Below are positions 1-11,650 of a DNA stretch of 64,000 bases, piece by piece. Numbering within the stretch: the stretch's first letter is position 1; each line of letters starts with the position of its first letter. The stretch spans positions 310,001 to 374,000 of the forward strand of contig JAECZO010000007.1 in NCBI GenBank assembly GCA_019188245.1, written 5' to 3'. The position numbers were made by a program, and so were the translations under genes. Below the pieces are notes generated by a model. It was given only the letters and a program-made list of their open reading frames with translations, was not told the DNA's origin and did not search any database. This DNA is from Novymonas esmeraldas (Eukaryota; Euglenozoa; Kinetoplastea; Trypanosomatida; Trypanosomatidae).

Positions 1-2108
1 ACTTGCCAGCCGCAACCGGTGCCGTTTGTGTGCGTAAGACAGAGACGAAAAAAAAAGAAAGAAAAGAACGATCACGTCATCATACAACACAGTGCAACTG
101 AGAATGCGAGCGCACCGGGGGAGGGAGGGGGAGAGTGGTAGGAGATGAGTTTGGCTGCCAGCGTAGACGCACACACACACACACGAGATGCGCACACATA
201 CAAGAAAGAGAAGGACACGTACACACACACACACACACACGCACACAAAGACACAAGCGCTGCCGATCCAGCGGTAGCACAGCTAACAGGACAAATAGAA
301 GCGATATCCTGACGCACACACACACACACACACACTCGTAGACCGAGATGCCGAGACGTTCGCCTCATGCACCGACGATTCAAAGAGAGAGAGAGAACAG
401 GGAGTCTATGTGCTGCTCGAACACACCGTCGCGTACCTAAAGGCACAGGCGGAGAGAGAGAGAGAAAGAAAGAAAATGCGTTGCGGCCTCGTATGACAGA
501 AGAAAAAAAAAAAAAGAAAAACGAAAAAACGGAGTGTACGTGTGTGTGTGAATGTGTCTGCGAGAGGGAGAGAGTGAGAGAGGCCACAGGTACACACACA
601 CACACACACACAGAGGAGAGAGAGAGAGAGACGGCAAACCAATCACTCAATATACCGAGAGTCGAAGAGAAGTGTATAGACACCACACAGACACGCACGC
701 AGAGAGAGAGAGAGAGGAGGAAGAGAGCAGCGGGAGTGGGTGGGTGGAGGGGGGAAGGAACAGAGAGAAGACAAAGGCGCGCAAAACAAAGAAGAGAGAG
801 AGAGAGCGCCGAAGCGCTTCACCGCCCTCGCCGACCCCGGAAAAAAAAAAAAAAAAGAGGTGTGCCCGTGTATGTGTGCGTGCAATGCGTATTGGTGTAT
901 GTGCAGAGGGCGAGGGCGGTGGAGGTGGCGACAGGATGATATGAGAGAACTGCGCGGTGGTGCCGTGCAAGATTGAAGGTGAGGGTGAACGTATAGAAGG
1001 GGGCTCTCTCCGAGGGGGAAAGCTCGGGGAGGGGAGGGAGGAAGGTTCATGCTTGCCTTACAGAGCGAAAAAAAAAAAAGACAAGTTGCAGAGGCAACAA
1101 ATTCAAAGGAAGCGAACGTGTTTGTTGGTTTGTTTGTTCGCGCGCGCGTGCGCGTGTGTGTGTGTGTATGCAAGAGTGAAAGAAAAAACAAAAAAAACAA
1201 AAAAAACAAAAACAAAAGGAGGGATGGGAAGGAGAAACAACGGTAAGCGAGGGGTAGGGCAACGCCAGCAAGCGCAAAAAAAAAAAAAAAACACACACAC
1301 ACGTGCAACGACGGCGGCGGCTGAGCAACTTCACACGAGAAACTACTAGAACACCAACAAAAGCAAAAAAAAAGTGGCGCCTCATCGCGTTCGGTGTCAA
1401 GAGAGCATCTGATGTGAGTGATCACTCCGAAGGACGACTAGCAAAAAAAAAAAAAGTGAGAGAGAGAGAGACAGCGGCAGTGTGGAGGCACACGCACACA
1501 GGCGCACACACACACACACACGGAGGAGGAGGAGGGGGTGGAGTTGACCACGAAGCATGACGAACAGACACAGGGACACAGACACACGTGTACATGCACA
1601 TGCACACACCGAAGAGGTGAGCCACAATGAAGACCACATCACACACCCACCCCCACACCCCCACACACACATGCGCGCAGGAGGAGAAAGCAAAAAGAAA
1701 AATGTGTAAGACACAACTAGAGACAGGCATCTACAGCCAACACACACACACACACACACATACACACACACGCACACATACATACACACGCAGAGGCTGT
1801 GTCGGAGTCCCGTCGTCTCCATCTTCCTCACGTCTCTCTCTTCTTTTCCAACCGCACCCCTCATCGCGTACACCCGTACTGTGAATGTTGACCTCTCTCA
1901 CTGGTAACACACACACACACACACTCACACATCGGAACACACACACAAACACACACAAAAAAAACGTGTTGTGTGGGAGGAGCAGGTGAGTTGACACAGG
2001 ACGGAAAGCGATGGCAGCGTTAAGTGGTGCAGCAGGAGGAGGGAAGGAGAGGGGGGGGGGGGGTAGATGAGACAGCTTTATATATATATATGCAGATACA
2101 GCACTGAC

Positions 2109-2145
<37 letters not shown>

Positions 2146-5100
2146 ACACAGACGCAACTTGAGCACTGACTGGCATGACAGGCGATAAGATGATTTACTA
2201 TTTCTATGATTCTTCATGCTTTTTTGAAGAAGGTAGAACATCTCATCACGGGAGACGAAGAAGAAAAAAAAAAAAAACGGACACTGGGAGACGGCGCACA
2301 CACACACACACACACACGTGTTCACACCAGTGAACAGCCCTCCGAGGTGCGGGTACGGAGGGAGGAGGTCAGACGGCGCTGAGAACGAGAGCCATGTGTG
2401 TGGGACAGCCTCTCATCCAGCTGCACACCTTCACACGTCTCTCTGCAGCACTTGTCTTTCTCTCTCTGCGTGCATATGTGCATGTGTGAATGTGTGCGTT
2501 CTACCCGAACCAACGTATGCATGCTCTTTGGTGTATAAAATGTGTGTGTGTCTGTGCGCTCTGGCAGGGGGGTGGAGCAGGAAGAAGAGGTTCCCTCCCC
2601 TCCCCCCTCAAACTCATCACAGCACCGTGCCGTGGGGGACAACGAACAGGGAAGCAACGCAAACACAAAAAAAAGAAGTGGAGAAAGACACACACACACA
2701 CACATACACGCGCGCACATACACAACAAACAAACAAATAAAAGAAACCCTGAAAAAAAAAAGAAAAAAAAACAGCAGCAACAACACCATCAAAAAGGACA
2801 GAGACATATAAATATGAAAAAACAAAACAAAAAAACAGACGCACACATACATGGTATATAAGAATGTGCAGTCGAGCGTGTGCGACAGTATGACATCAGC
2901 AGATGATGGAGACGGCGGCAGCGTTGGGTGGCGGTTGCTGCTGGTGCGTGAGTGTCACCACACACACACACACACACACGTACCCTAAATCCATGAAAAC
3001 AAAGACAAGTTCCCCCATCCTCTCCCTTCCACCGAGCCGACCCGTACAAGAGCATCGAGAGAGACAGAGAGGAGGAGGAGAGCTCACGCATCTCAGCAGC
3101 GGGGGAGCACTTGGTGGTAATGGTAGTGGATGCCAACGGCCACGCGGCACAATGACACAAATACACACACACGCACACAGTTACATACATACACACTTTC
3201 ATACATTCACGCACACCCACACCCAAACACACCCACACCCACACCCACACCCACACCACACACACACACACACGGAGGATGGAGGTAGGAGGATGCGAAG
3301 AACATGTGATGGAGAGGAAGGGGGGAAGGGAGGGACACACACACTCACATTATTTTTGTTGTGTTTTTTGTTCTTGTTTCCTTTTGTCCGTCGCGTCGTT
3401 GCTGCGATAGTCTGACTGAAGTATAAAAGATGTGTGTGTGTGGTCACGTCGTCGGTCCCGCTCATGTCGTGCGTCCAACAAGTACGGCAAGCGGCGGCAC
3501 GGGTGCACACGAGTGCACGCACACACACACACACACACACACATGCACACACATTCATACATATACAGTGTTGAGCACACACACACACACACATGTGGGC
3601 CGTTCACTGTGGTGTTCACGATGGAAGAGACACGTCAGCAAAGAAAAAAGAAAAAAAAAAGAATGGGATGCGGGGAGCAGTGCAAGACAGGAGGGATCGA
3701 CAGTCGAGACGACGCGTGAGACATCCGGGGTGGCGGTGGACGCAAATCGCAGTGGAGAGAAAGAGAGAGAGAGAGCGCAAGTGGGCTTCTCTGTGTGTAG
3801 GTGTGTGTGTGTGTGTGTGTGGTGGTGGGTGAGAGAGCCGATAGGCGCCAGCACCGCTCCTCCATCTACTACACGCACACAGACACACGCAGACACAGAG
3901 ATGGACACACAAACACACACACAAACAACAAAAAAAAACACGCAGACATGCGAGGAGCAAGTAACACAACCCAACGAGGAGGAGAAGGAGAAGGAGAAGG
4001 ACACTACGAGAGCTCTCATCAACAAGTGGATGGCGGACCTTCCCCCCAAAGAGAGAGAGAGATGCCCATCACACACACACACACACACACATACACCCTT
4101 CCTGCATGGGACGAGGAGGGGGGAGGAGAGGGTATGAGGGAGGGGAGGGAGGGGGGAGAGATGTCAGCGAGAATGCTGCGCGTGAGTGGCACAGGATGTG
4201 CTCGGGCACAAAACAAAAAAAAAAAGAGTAAAGTATGGAGAGAGAGAGAGAGTCAATGAAGAAAGACACAGAGAGAGAGAGGGAGGGAGGGAGGGAGAGG
4301 GGGAGAGGGGGATGAGGGGAGGGGAGAGAGAGGGGAGGTTTGACGGGTACACTTGGGTGCGCCGGTGGCACAGGGGTGTCGTGCACTTGTACGTGTCTGT
4401 GTGTTAGTGTGTGTGTTTGGGTTTATGTTGCGTCAACAGGGAGTTCGTCAGTGACCCCATCACACACACACACACACACACACAGACACGCAAACGAGAG
4501 GTTTTGAAAGAGAGAAGGAGAGGAAGAGAGAAGGAGAGGAAGAGAGGGGAGGAGAGGAGCAGAGAGGAACATCCCGAGGAACACAAAGAAACCCGTGAGA
4601 ACACAACACTGCAAAATCGAACGAGTAATCCAGATGAAGTAACAGAGAGCGAGAGAGAGAGAGAGGGCAAGGGAGAGAGGACAGAGCGGGAGACACACAC
4701 ACACACACACACACCCACACATCAAAAAAAAAAAAAAAAAACGAGCGTGGAGATGGCGAGACGCTACGGAGGAGGACCATCACTCAGCAGACAGACAGAC
4801 CCGCACACACACATATATATAGACGTCCATTCACTCTTCCTTGCTCCCCCCCTCCAGTCCTCGTGCACGCTTGTGTTCCAACGCGGACTTTCACCAATTG
4901 CACAAACACACTCACACACGCACGCACACACACAGACACACGGTCGCATGGAGACATGGAACAGACAGGATGCGCGTCGTGCAGATGATGGGAACGTGTT
5001 GAGTTGAGAGGAGGGGGTGGGGGGGGGGGCAGCAGGTGGAGCAGCGGGTGGTGCTGTCTGCGCGCGCCATTCCAGTAGAATTTGAGCACACGAGCGAAAG

Positions 5101-5684
5101 AGGAAGAAGACACGAACAGCAGCACTCACACACATACACATACACACACACTCAAACACACACACACACACACATTCATACACACTCAGCAAAAAAGAAA
5201 ACAATGACGAGGGAGAGAAGGGGGAAAAAAGTGAGGGAGGCGCACCAGCGCCAGCACGGAGACTGATGATGATGATGATGATGTACGAAGAGAGAGAGAG
5301 AGAGACAGGGTGAGAGAGGCTACGAGAGCCGTGAGATCAACGTGAAACACAGGAGAAACACGGGGACACACACACACAGACACACACAGACACGCAGACA
5401 CACACACTCACACACATGCGTGTGCAGCGAGGCAGGGGATGTGCACCGACATGCCTGCAACGCTTCCAAGCGACAGAGAGAGAGAAGGAGAGAGAGAGAA
5501 GGAGAAGGAGAAGGTGGCGACACCACTGTGCTGAGGGAGGCGGCGGCGCACGGGGGCGCGTGCGCATGGCCAGCCCTCCTCTGCACACATACCAAACGGC
5601 GTCCCGCAACCATCGAGGATGCTTGAATGCTACTCGGCAACAAGAGACGACCGTCACGGCCAAGGAAACACACAAACACACACA

Positions 5685-5721
<37 letters not shown>

Positions 5722-6337
5722 TCATACACACTCCGCACACCCGGCACGGTTGTGCATGAGAGAGGTAAGGGGTAGGGACACAACAACAACAACAAAAGGA
5801 AACGAAGCTGCAGAACCGACCGACGCGTCCACCAGGAGCAGTTCACACACACACCGGTCCTGATGCGGAAGGGAGGGGGCTGGGCGCACCGCGCAACAAC
5901 ACCTCTGTCCACGTACCTTTCCATGGCGGGAGAGAGAGAGATGAAGAGATGTGGGGGAGGCGGCAGGGGGGGGGGGGACGGACATCGCGCACATGCCCAC
6001 TCGTGCACACACACATATATATGGGATAGTAAGCACGCACACGAGCAGCGAGGTGGGAGTGAGAAGAAGTCGAGGCAGATGTAGGAGGGGGGGGGGGGGA
6101 AGGAGAAGGAGAAGGAGAAGGCACAGCACACACGAGGGAGAAGAGCGAGATGAGGACGCCTTTCGCACTTCTTTCACAATACCCACAAACACAGACACAC
6201 ACACACACAGACAGACACGAAGAAGCGGCGACACACCCAACACGAAGTAGAAAAAAAAAAAAGAAAAAGCAGATAATCGAATGAGCGGCATCACAGAATA
6301 GCGCGCAGACAAACGCGAATCCATTGCTGGAGCACAA

Positions 6338-6368
<31 letters not shown>

Positions 6369-6383
6369 AGAAACGGTGGAGTC
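1..6383. other. Repeat-filled gene desert downstream of kinase copy A
   Basis: About 6.4 kb with no credible gene on either strand. Plus-strand composition is dominated by CA arrays (for example 225-240, 1741-1760, 2111-2140, 2958-2978, 3522-3542, 4461-4482, 4693-4712, 5690-5720, 6338-6362), GA runs (for example 444-464, 700-716, 4246-4252, 5290-5305) and A-runs (502-514, 840-856, 1069-1080, 1275-1290, 1443-1456, 2263-2276, 4210-4220, 4723-4741, 6250-6262), with few TG arrays (3801-3821). It may hold a very long 3' UTR and the intergenic region before a gene outside the window, or a transcription-termination zone. No tRNA-like or rRNA-like sequence seen. Confidence 0.7.
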
Positions 6384-9300
6384 TTACTGCTGCGGCTTCG
6401 GTATGCAGAGCGGACTGCCGAGTGCGCGTTCAGTGCTGTGAGGCGTCCGACGCGGCGACAACGTCGTGGCGCTCGGGGCAGCGGCGACAAGGAGAGCCGG
6501 GAGACGACGTGTGGGCGGCGCACGAGACGTGTTCTCCGTAACTGACAGCGTGTTCGCAGCAACGCGGTCGATGTTGTCTTCCAGTGACATGCGTTGTCCT
6601 GGTGGCCGGTTGGCAAGCGTGTAGAGACACGCGTGGGCCGTGGTGTGGTTCGATGGAGTCGCCGGCGACGCGGCGTGGAAGGGCCGCAGCGCATCCACGC
6701 GACCGAGGATGAGACGAGCGTCCTCATCACACGCGTGCTGCAGCATGTCACTGTCGGGTGGCGCTCGGCAGCCCAGCACCACGGAGGCGATGCTGCCAGG
6801 ACTGCTGTGATGATGCGCTGCGCACCCATCGTGCACACTGGTCCGGTAGCCAGGTCGCAGTGTTGGCCAGCGACGCCCTGCCGTGGCCGCGGCGCTGCTG
6901 CTCAGATGCAGGCGTCGTGGAGAGAGACCAGAGGTGCCCACACCAGACGTCATCGAGCTCATCGTGTCTTGCTCACTGGTCACCCCAATCACGTCCGCGC
7001 TCTCCCCGCAGCTGCTGTACAGTGTCATCGGCGTGCAGTACGAGTCCTCCACCATCGCCGTCGCCGGGCTGAGCCGCCGCGCCGCCGTGCTCGGCGCTGT
7101 GCACTGCTGTTGCTGGTGCGGTGGCGGAGGCGGTGGCGTAGACCCGGGGAGCTGCTGCACACCTTCTCCGGTGCCTCGCTTCACGCGTACGCGAAGCTGC
7201 GCGACCGCGTCCGCCGCTCCGGGCGTGTGCGTGTGCGTGCGAGAAGGCGTGCACAGAGCACCGATGCTCGGCAACCGGGGTGAGCGACTGCTCATGTGGC
7301 CGTCGTCGGCCGACGCACGCCGAGGCGGCGGCGGCGGCGGCGGCGGCGGTGTAGCGGCGTAGGTGCCCTCCTCCTCGTGTGACGCAGCCCAGCAGTCGCT
7401 CACCGACTCGGCTGGCAGACGGCAGCGCCACGCAATGGGCGACAGGTGTGCTGTGGCGGCCACGGATGTGCGACAGCCGCGCACCCGCGCCGCGGATGCG
7501 GTGGACGCCGACGAAGGGGACCTCGGCGCCGCCACGCTCGCCACGGACACCGATGCTGCGGTCCGTCCCAGCGACATCGCGTGCTTCTCGACGTGCTCAC
7601 GCGCCTTCTCCACCGTCCACCGCACCTGTGGGTTGCGGTGCAGCAGCCCAGCGACGAGCGTGTGCCACTCAGGGTCGAACTCGGCGGGCACCACCGGTGT
7701 GATGCTCTCGTTGGTGATGTCCTCCGGGCAGCGGAAGGGCAGCTTACCCACCAGCAGCGTGTACAGCGTCACGCCCATCGCCCACATGTCCACCGGCTTG
7801 CCGTAGGACTTGGCACCGTTCCACAACTCCGGCGCGATGAACAGCGGCGTGCCCTTCGTGCCCAACACCTGCGGAGCACCAGTGGCAGTCCGCGTGGGGT
7901 CCATCACCATGCTCTGCGCCATCATCGTCTCGATGCGCTGGCGGAAGGACGTGTCGAAGGCCTCCGCGACACCGAAGTCTGCGAGGAAGGCGTGGTCGTC
8001 GCTGCTGACGAGGATGTTGTCCGGCTTGATGTCGCGGTGCACCACGTCGTGGCGGTGGAGGTACTGCAGCCCGGCCAGCATCTCGCGCGTGTAGCGTGCG
8101 AGCTGCGCCGGCGGCACCGGCTCGCAGACGCAGTCGCTGCCGGCGCGCACCTGCACCTGCGCGATCACGCCCTTCTCCACGTACTGCATCACCAGGTACA
8201 GCTTGTCGGCGTTGGGGTCGTCGATCACCTCGTAGAGTGACACGATGTTGCGGTGCCGCAGCTTCTTCATGATGTCCACCTCGCGCAGGAACGCTTTGAA
8301 GTGCTGCTGCGCCAGCGTGAGGCCGCCGATGCGCTTGCGCGTGTCCGCGCGCCGCACGTTCTTGATGGCGACGAGGCGGCACTCGGCGTTGTCGAAGGCG
8401 AGCTTCACCTTGCCGCACGCACCGCGGCCGAGGGTCTTGATGATGCGGTAGTTGTTGATGTAGCAGTCGCCTGTCTTGGAGCTGCGCAGCTTGCTGAGGC
8501 AGGTTGTCTCGAGGGCCGGAGGGCGGTGCATGCTGGAGGCGGACGAAGGGGCGGCATCGCCAGCAACATCGGGGGTGTAGACACGCGGTGTTGTGGCGAG
8601 TGAGGTGAGGCGATCGCGCCGCGCCGCAGCCTCGCGAAGAGACATGGGGTCCATCGGCTGCACAGGCCCTGCCAACGTTGTTGTTGTTGTTGTTGGTGCT
8701 GCTGCTGCTGCTGTGGCGGCGACAGGGTGAGTGGCGCGACCGTGACTCGGCGTGGCCGGACTGCCATCGCTGGCGAGCGGCTGCCGCCGCGGGGCTGTGA
8801 AGAAGTGGGGGGTCGCTGGCGAGCGGACAGCCGCGTGGGGTGACTCGGCCACATCCCCTCCACGGCAGCGGTAGCGACGAGGGTCGCTGGGGCAGGAGAA
8901 CGGAGGACACTGCCGCGCGGCGGCCGCCGCCATCGTCCACGTGGGGGCCCTCCGGTTCTCGTTGGTGCTGCTGCTGCTCGCGGTGGCGGCGGCGGCGTGC
9001 AGTGCGGCGGCGAAGCGGCGCTGCCGTGCCGCTGCTTGCTCGACGGCCGCGTTGGTGCAGCGGTGCCACCCGCCGGCGGCGTCAGGGGACACCGGCCACG
9101 AGTCAGCGATCGGTGGCTCCGTGGCGGTCGAGAGCGCCGTGGCCGCCGCGGACGGGATGAGCCGCGACGATGGCACGTGGGGCAGTTGCGAGTGCTGTGC
9201 CGCGCAGCCCCACGGTCCTGCTGCCGTCGTCCCCTCCACGAGGAAGGCTGTGTCGAGCTCGCGCGGCGGTTGCCATCGCCGAATGCAATCTGTGACGGAG

Positions 9301-9980
9301 CCGCCGCCCGTGTCCCCGAAGCGGCGCGATGCCCCGTCCGACGGGCTGCTGACGATGTCCACCGTGTCGTACGTCGAGCTGCTGAAGCTGCTGAGGCTGC
9401 GCAGCTGTCCGGACGGGGACCGGTAGGCGCTGGCGATGCTGCTGCGACGGGCGCCGAGGTGGCTTGGCCGGCTCAGCGGCGACCCACCGCTGGCCAGCTC
9501 CAGCGCCGACGACACGACCGAGAGCGTGACGGCGGCCGCCGCAGCGACGCGGCGAGGCTCTGGCGGTGCGGTGCGGGTGGCGGCGGCGGCGGTGGTGGCG
9601 CCGCCGCGTCGTCGCTCCCCGCTCGTGCGCGCGGTGGCGCCGGAGGAGCGCGTGCTGCTCACGCTCTTGGCAGAAGGGGTTCCGTGGATGTGTGCGCGGT
9701 CTGCGGCGGAGCGCCAGGCGGCGCAGTCTCCGTCGCTCTCACGCACATCCGTTGACGGTGGCGCGGCGGCGACGGCACAGGTGGGGGTCTCCGCGATCTG
9801 CGTCCCTGCATCCTCGTCGTGGCCGCGCGGCGCCGACGGTCGGCACTGCAGCAGCTTCACCAGACGCAGCAGCTCATCGCGTGGCAGCGCATCCAGGTCG
9901 GCATCGCTGCGGGGGAGACCGACGGTCGCGGCACTGTCTTCATTCTTCGAGCCACAATCAAGGTGATTGGCGTCCGTCAT
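6384..9980 (-). CDS. CaMKK-like Ser/Thr protein kinase, copy A
   Basis: A 1,198-residue kinase. A 505-residue N-terminal region of Ser/Ala/Thr-rich sequence begins with a short acidic/Leu helix (DLDALPRDELLRLVKLLQ). The catalytic domain spans about 510-797 with Lys540 (VAIK), Asp650 (HRD) and Asp668 (DFG), all intact, and the same CaMKK-type motifs as copy B. The activation-segment insert differs from copy B (VMDPTRTATGAP in place of AMSVAGGRNGGP). The C-terminal 400 residues contain a run of nine prolines and other Pro/Gln/Ser repeats without a recognised domain. The ATG at 9980 is chosen because upstream sequence is TG-repeat DNA. It is the last gene seen before the window's left end. Confidence 0.92.
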   Translation of the reverse strand: MTDANHLDCGSKNEDSAATVGLPRSDADLDALPRDELLRLVKLLQCRPSAPRGHDEDAGTQIAETPTCAVAAAPPSTDVRESDGDCAAWRSAADRAHIHGTPSAKSVSSTRSSGATARTSGERRRGGATTAAAATRTAPPEPRRVAAAAAVTLSVVSSALELASGGSPLSRPSHLGARRSSIASAYRSPSGQLRSLSSFSSSTYDTVDIVSSPSDGASRRFGDTGGGSVTDCIRRWQPPRELDTAFLVEGTTAAGPWGCAAQHSQLPHVPSSRLIPSAAATALSTATEPPIADSWPVSPDAAGGWHRCTNAAVEQAAARQRRFAAALHAAAATASSSSTNENRRAPTWTMAAAAARQCPPFSCPSDPRRYRCRGGDVAESPHAAVRSPATPHFFTAPRRQPLASDGSPATPSHGRATHPVAATAAAAAPTTTTTTLAGPVQPMDPMSLREAAARRDRLTSLATTPRVYTPDVAGDAAPSSASSMHRPPALETTCLSKLRSSKTGDCYINNYRIIKTLGRGACGKVKLAFDNAECRLVAIKNVRRADTRKRIGGLTLAQQHFKAFLREVDIMKKLRHRNIVSLYEVIDDPNADKLYLVMQYVEKGVIAQVQVRAGSDCVCEPVPPAQLARYTREMLAGLQYLHRHDVVHRDIKPDNILVSSDDHAFLADFGVAEAFDTSFRQRIETMMAQSMVMDPTRTATGAPQVLGTKGTPLFIAPELWNGAKSYGKPVDMWAMGVTLYTLLVGKLPFRCPEDITNESITPVVPAEFDPEWHTLVAGLLHRNPQVRWTVEKAREHVEKHAMSLGRTAASVSVASVAAPRSPSSASTASAARVRGCRTSVAATAHLSPIAWRCRLPAESVSDCWAASHEEEGTYAATPPPPPPPPPRRASADDGHMSSRSPRLPSIGALCTPSRTHTHTPGAADAVAQLRVRVKRGTGEGVQQLPGSTPPPPPPHQQQQCTAPSTAARRLSPATAMVEDSYCTPMTLYSSCGESADVIGVTSEQDTMSSMTSGVGTSGLSPRRLHLSSSAAATAGRRWPTLRPGYRTSVHDGCAAHHHSSPGSIASVVLGCRAPPDSDMLQHACDEDARLILGRVDALRPFHAASPATPSNHTTAHACLYTLANRPPGQRMSLEDNIDRVAANTLSVTENTSRAPPTRRLPALLVAAAPSATTLSPRRTPHSTERALGSPLCIPKPQQ
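7601..8463 (-). repeat. Kinase-domain block shared with copy B (863 bp)
   Basis: The counterpart of 16397-17259, at a constant offset of 8,796 bp with no insertions or deletions. The variable 37-bp window is at 7875-7911. Confidence 0.93.
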
Positions 9981-10176
9981 CGCCGGTGGGTGGGTGGTGT
10001 GCGTGTATGTGTATGTGTATGTGTGTGAGTGAGCGGGAGGAGACGGTAGCAAGCGACGCGGCGTGCTTTTGCGTGTGTGTGTGTGTGTGTATGTTGGAAT
10101 GGGTGGTGTCAGTAGACCTGGGAAGAGGGGTGGGGAAGGCGTGTGCAGCTCGACCAGCACCCTCCCCGCAGAGTCG

Positions 10177-10210
<34 letters not shown>

Positions 10211-10444
10211 AACACGGCGCTACTCCGTCTGCGCCAACACAACTTTGGTGGCGAGCCGGGCAGCAGCGAAGGAGGAGGAGGACGGGAGAGGAGCAGGAGG
10301 GAGACAGAGGGAGGGAGGGAGAGAGCGTCAGCGCGGGCGTGTGTACGTCGATGAACAGTGACAAGGGCACAATGAATATAAAGGACAGCGTGCACGCGAG
10401 CCGAGAGACGCGGTGTGTATGTCTGAATGTGTGTGGACGCACAG

Positions 10445-10475
<31 letters not shown>

Positions 10476-10599
10476 GACAGACAGACACACAGACACACTC
10501 GCAGTCACGCCAAGAAAGAGTGAAGAGGCCGTGGAAAGAGAAAAAAAAAAAGACACGAAGAAAAACAGAGACAGACAGTCAGTAAGACAGACTGACACA

Positions 10600-10634
<35 letters not shown>

Positions 10635-10894
10635 AAAGAGACACACACGGAGCTGGGAGACACGTGATGAAGACGAGTGACAGAGAGAGAGAGAGAGATC
10701 AAAAATAAATGGAGGAGGAGAGGAGGCTGAAACACGCCGCTGTGCAGATGAACGGTGAGAGAGAGAACGAGAAAGTGAGTGAGAGAGAGGACGGGAGAGG
10801 ATGTAAGAAGTGCGAATCAGACACACACGTAAACACAGACACACACACACGTGAACACACACGCACACAGACACACACACAGACACACGCACGG

Positions 10895-10934
<40 letters not shown>

Positions 10935-11614
10935 GTGTAGAGAGAGATGGAGAGCGGCGGACGGACGGACGGGGGGGGGGGCGTGTGCGTTGCACAGCGC
11001 TTCACGTTGATGCGCGAGACGGATGGGAGATGGGGGCGGGTGGAGAGACGGAGACGTACACACGGGCCGCTACACACAAACAGGGGAGGGGAGGGGGAAG
11101 GGGAGCTGGAGCAGCTTTGCTTTGTCGTCGTCGGTGGCCGCGACCGCAGCGCACGTGTTGTTCCTCTGTAGAGGGGCCGTTCACGACCGCAGGTGTGGAG
11201 CTCACGACTCTCTCTCCTCCACACAGTCACCTCTCTCTCACTCACTCGCACCGTCGTTGAAGTTGTTGTTGGTGTGGTGGCGCTGGTGCGAAGCGCGCGT
11301 CGGTCACCTTCACGTTCAAGTCCTCGGCCGTTGCGACAGTGCACGGCGTCCGCACGTTGATTGTGAGTGCGACAGCGGTGGAGGCGAGAGAGAGTGAGAG
11401 GTGTGGAGGAGAGAGGCGGTGGGGACTGGGCTCGGCGAGGGCGATCGTGTGGGCGACGAGCAGGGAAAGACACGATAACGTTACGACGTTGGCGCGTCTC
11501 TTCGAGAATCGCAGAGACGAGAGAGGGAGAGAGGGAAGGGGGATGGGGAGGAGGAGGAGTGGGTGTGGCGGTCTTGCTGTGTGCAGAGTGCGTTGTCACT
11601 GCATGGCGCCACGC

Positions 11615-11650
<36 letters not shown>

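Noticed and set aside
1-6383. Plus-strand genes to the left that would make a convergent strand switch
   Set aside because: Plus-strand frames here (for example 3430-4137) are His/Thr or Arg/Glu dinucleotide translations with no conserved content.
10440-10640. Regularly spaced CA blocks suggesting a CRISPR-like array
   Set aside because: They are dinucleotide microsatellites without constant repeats or spacers, in a eukaryotic context.
9981-11063. N-terminal extension of kinase copy A by 361 residues
   Set aside because: The added sequence is entirely microsatellite-derived; the ATG at 9980 begins the first non-repetitive coding sequence.
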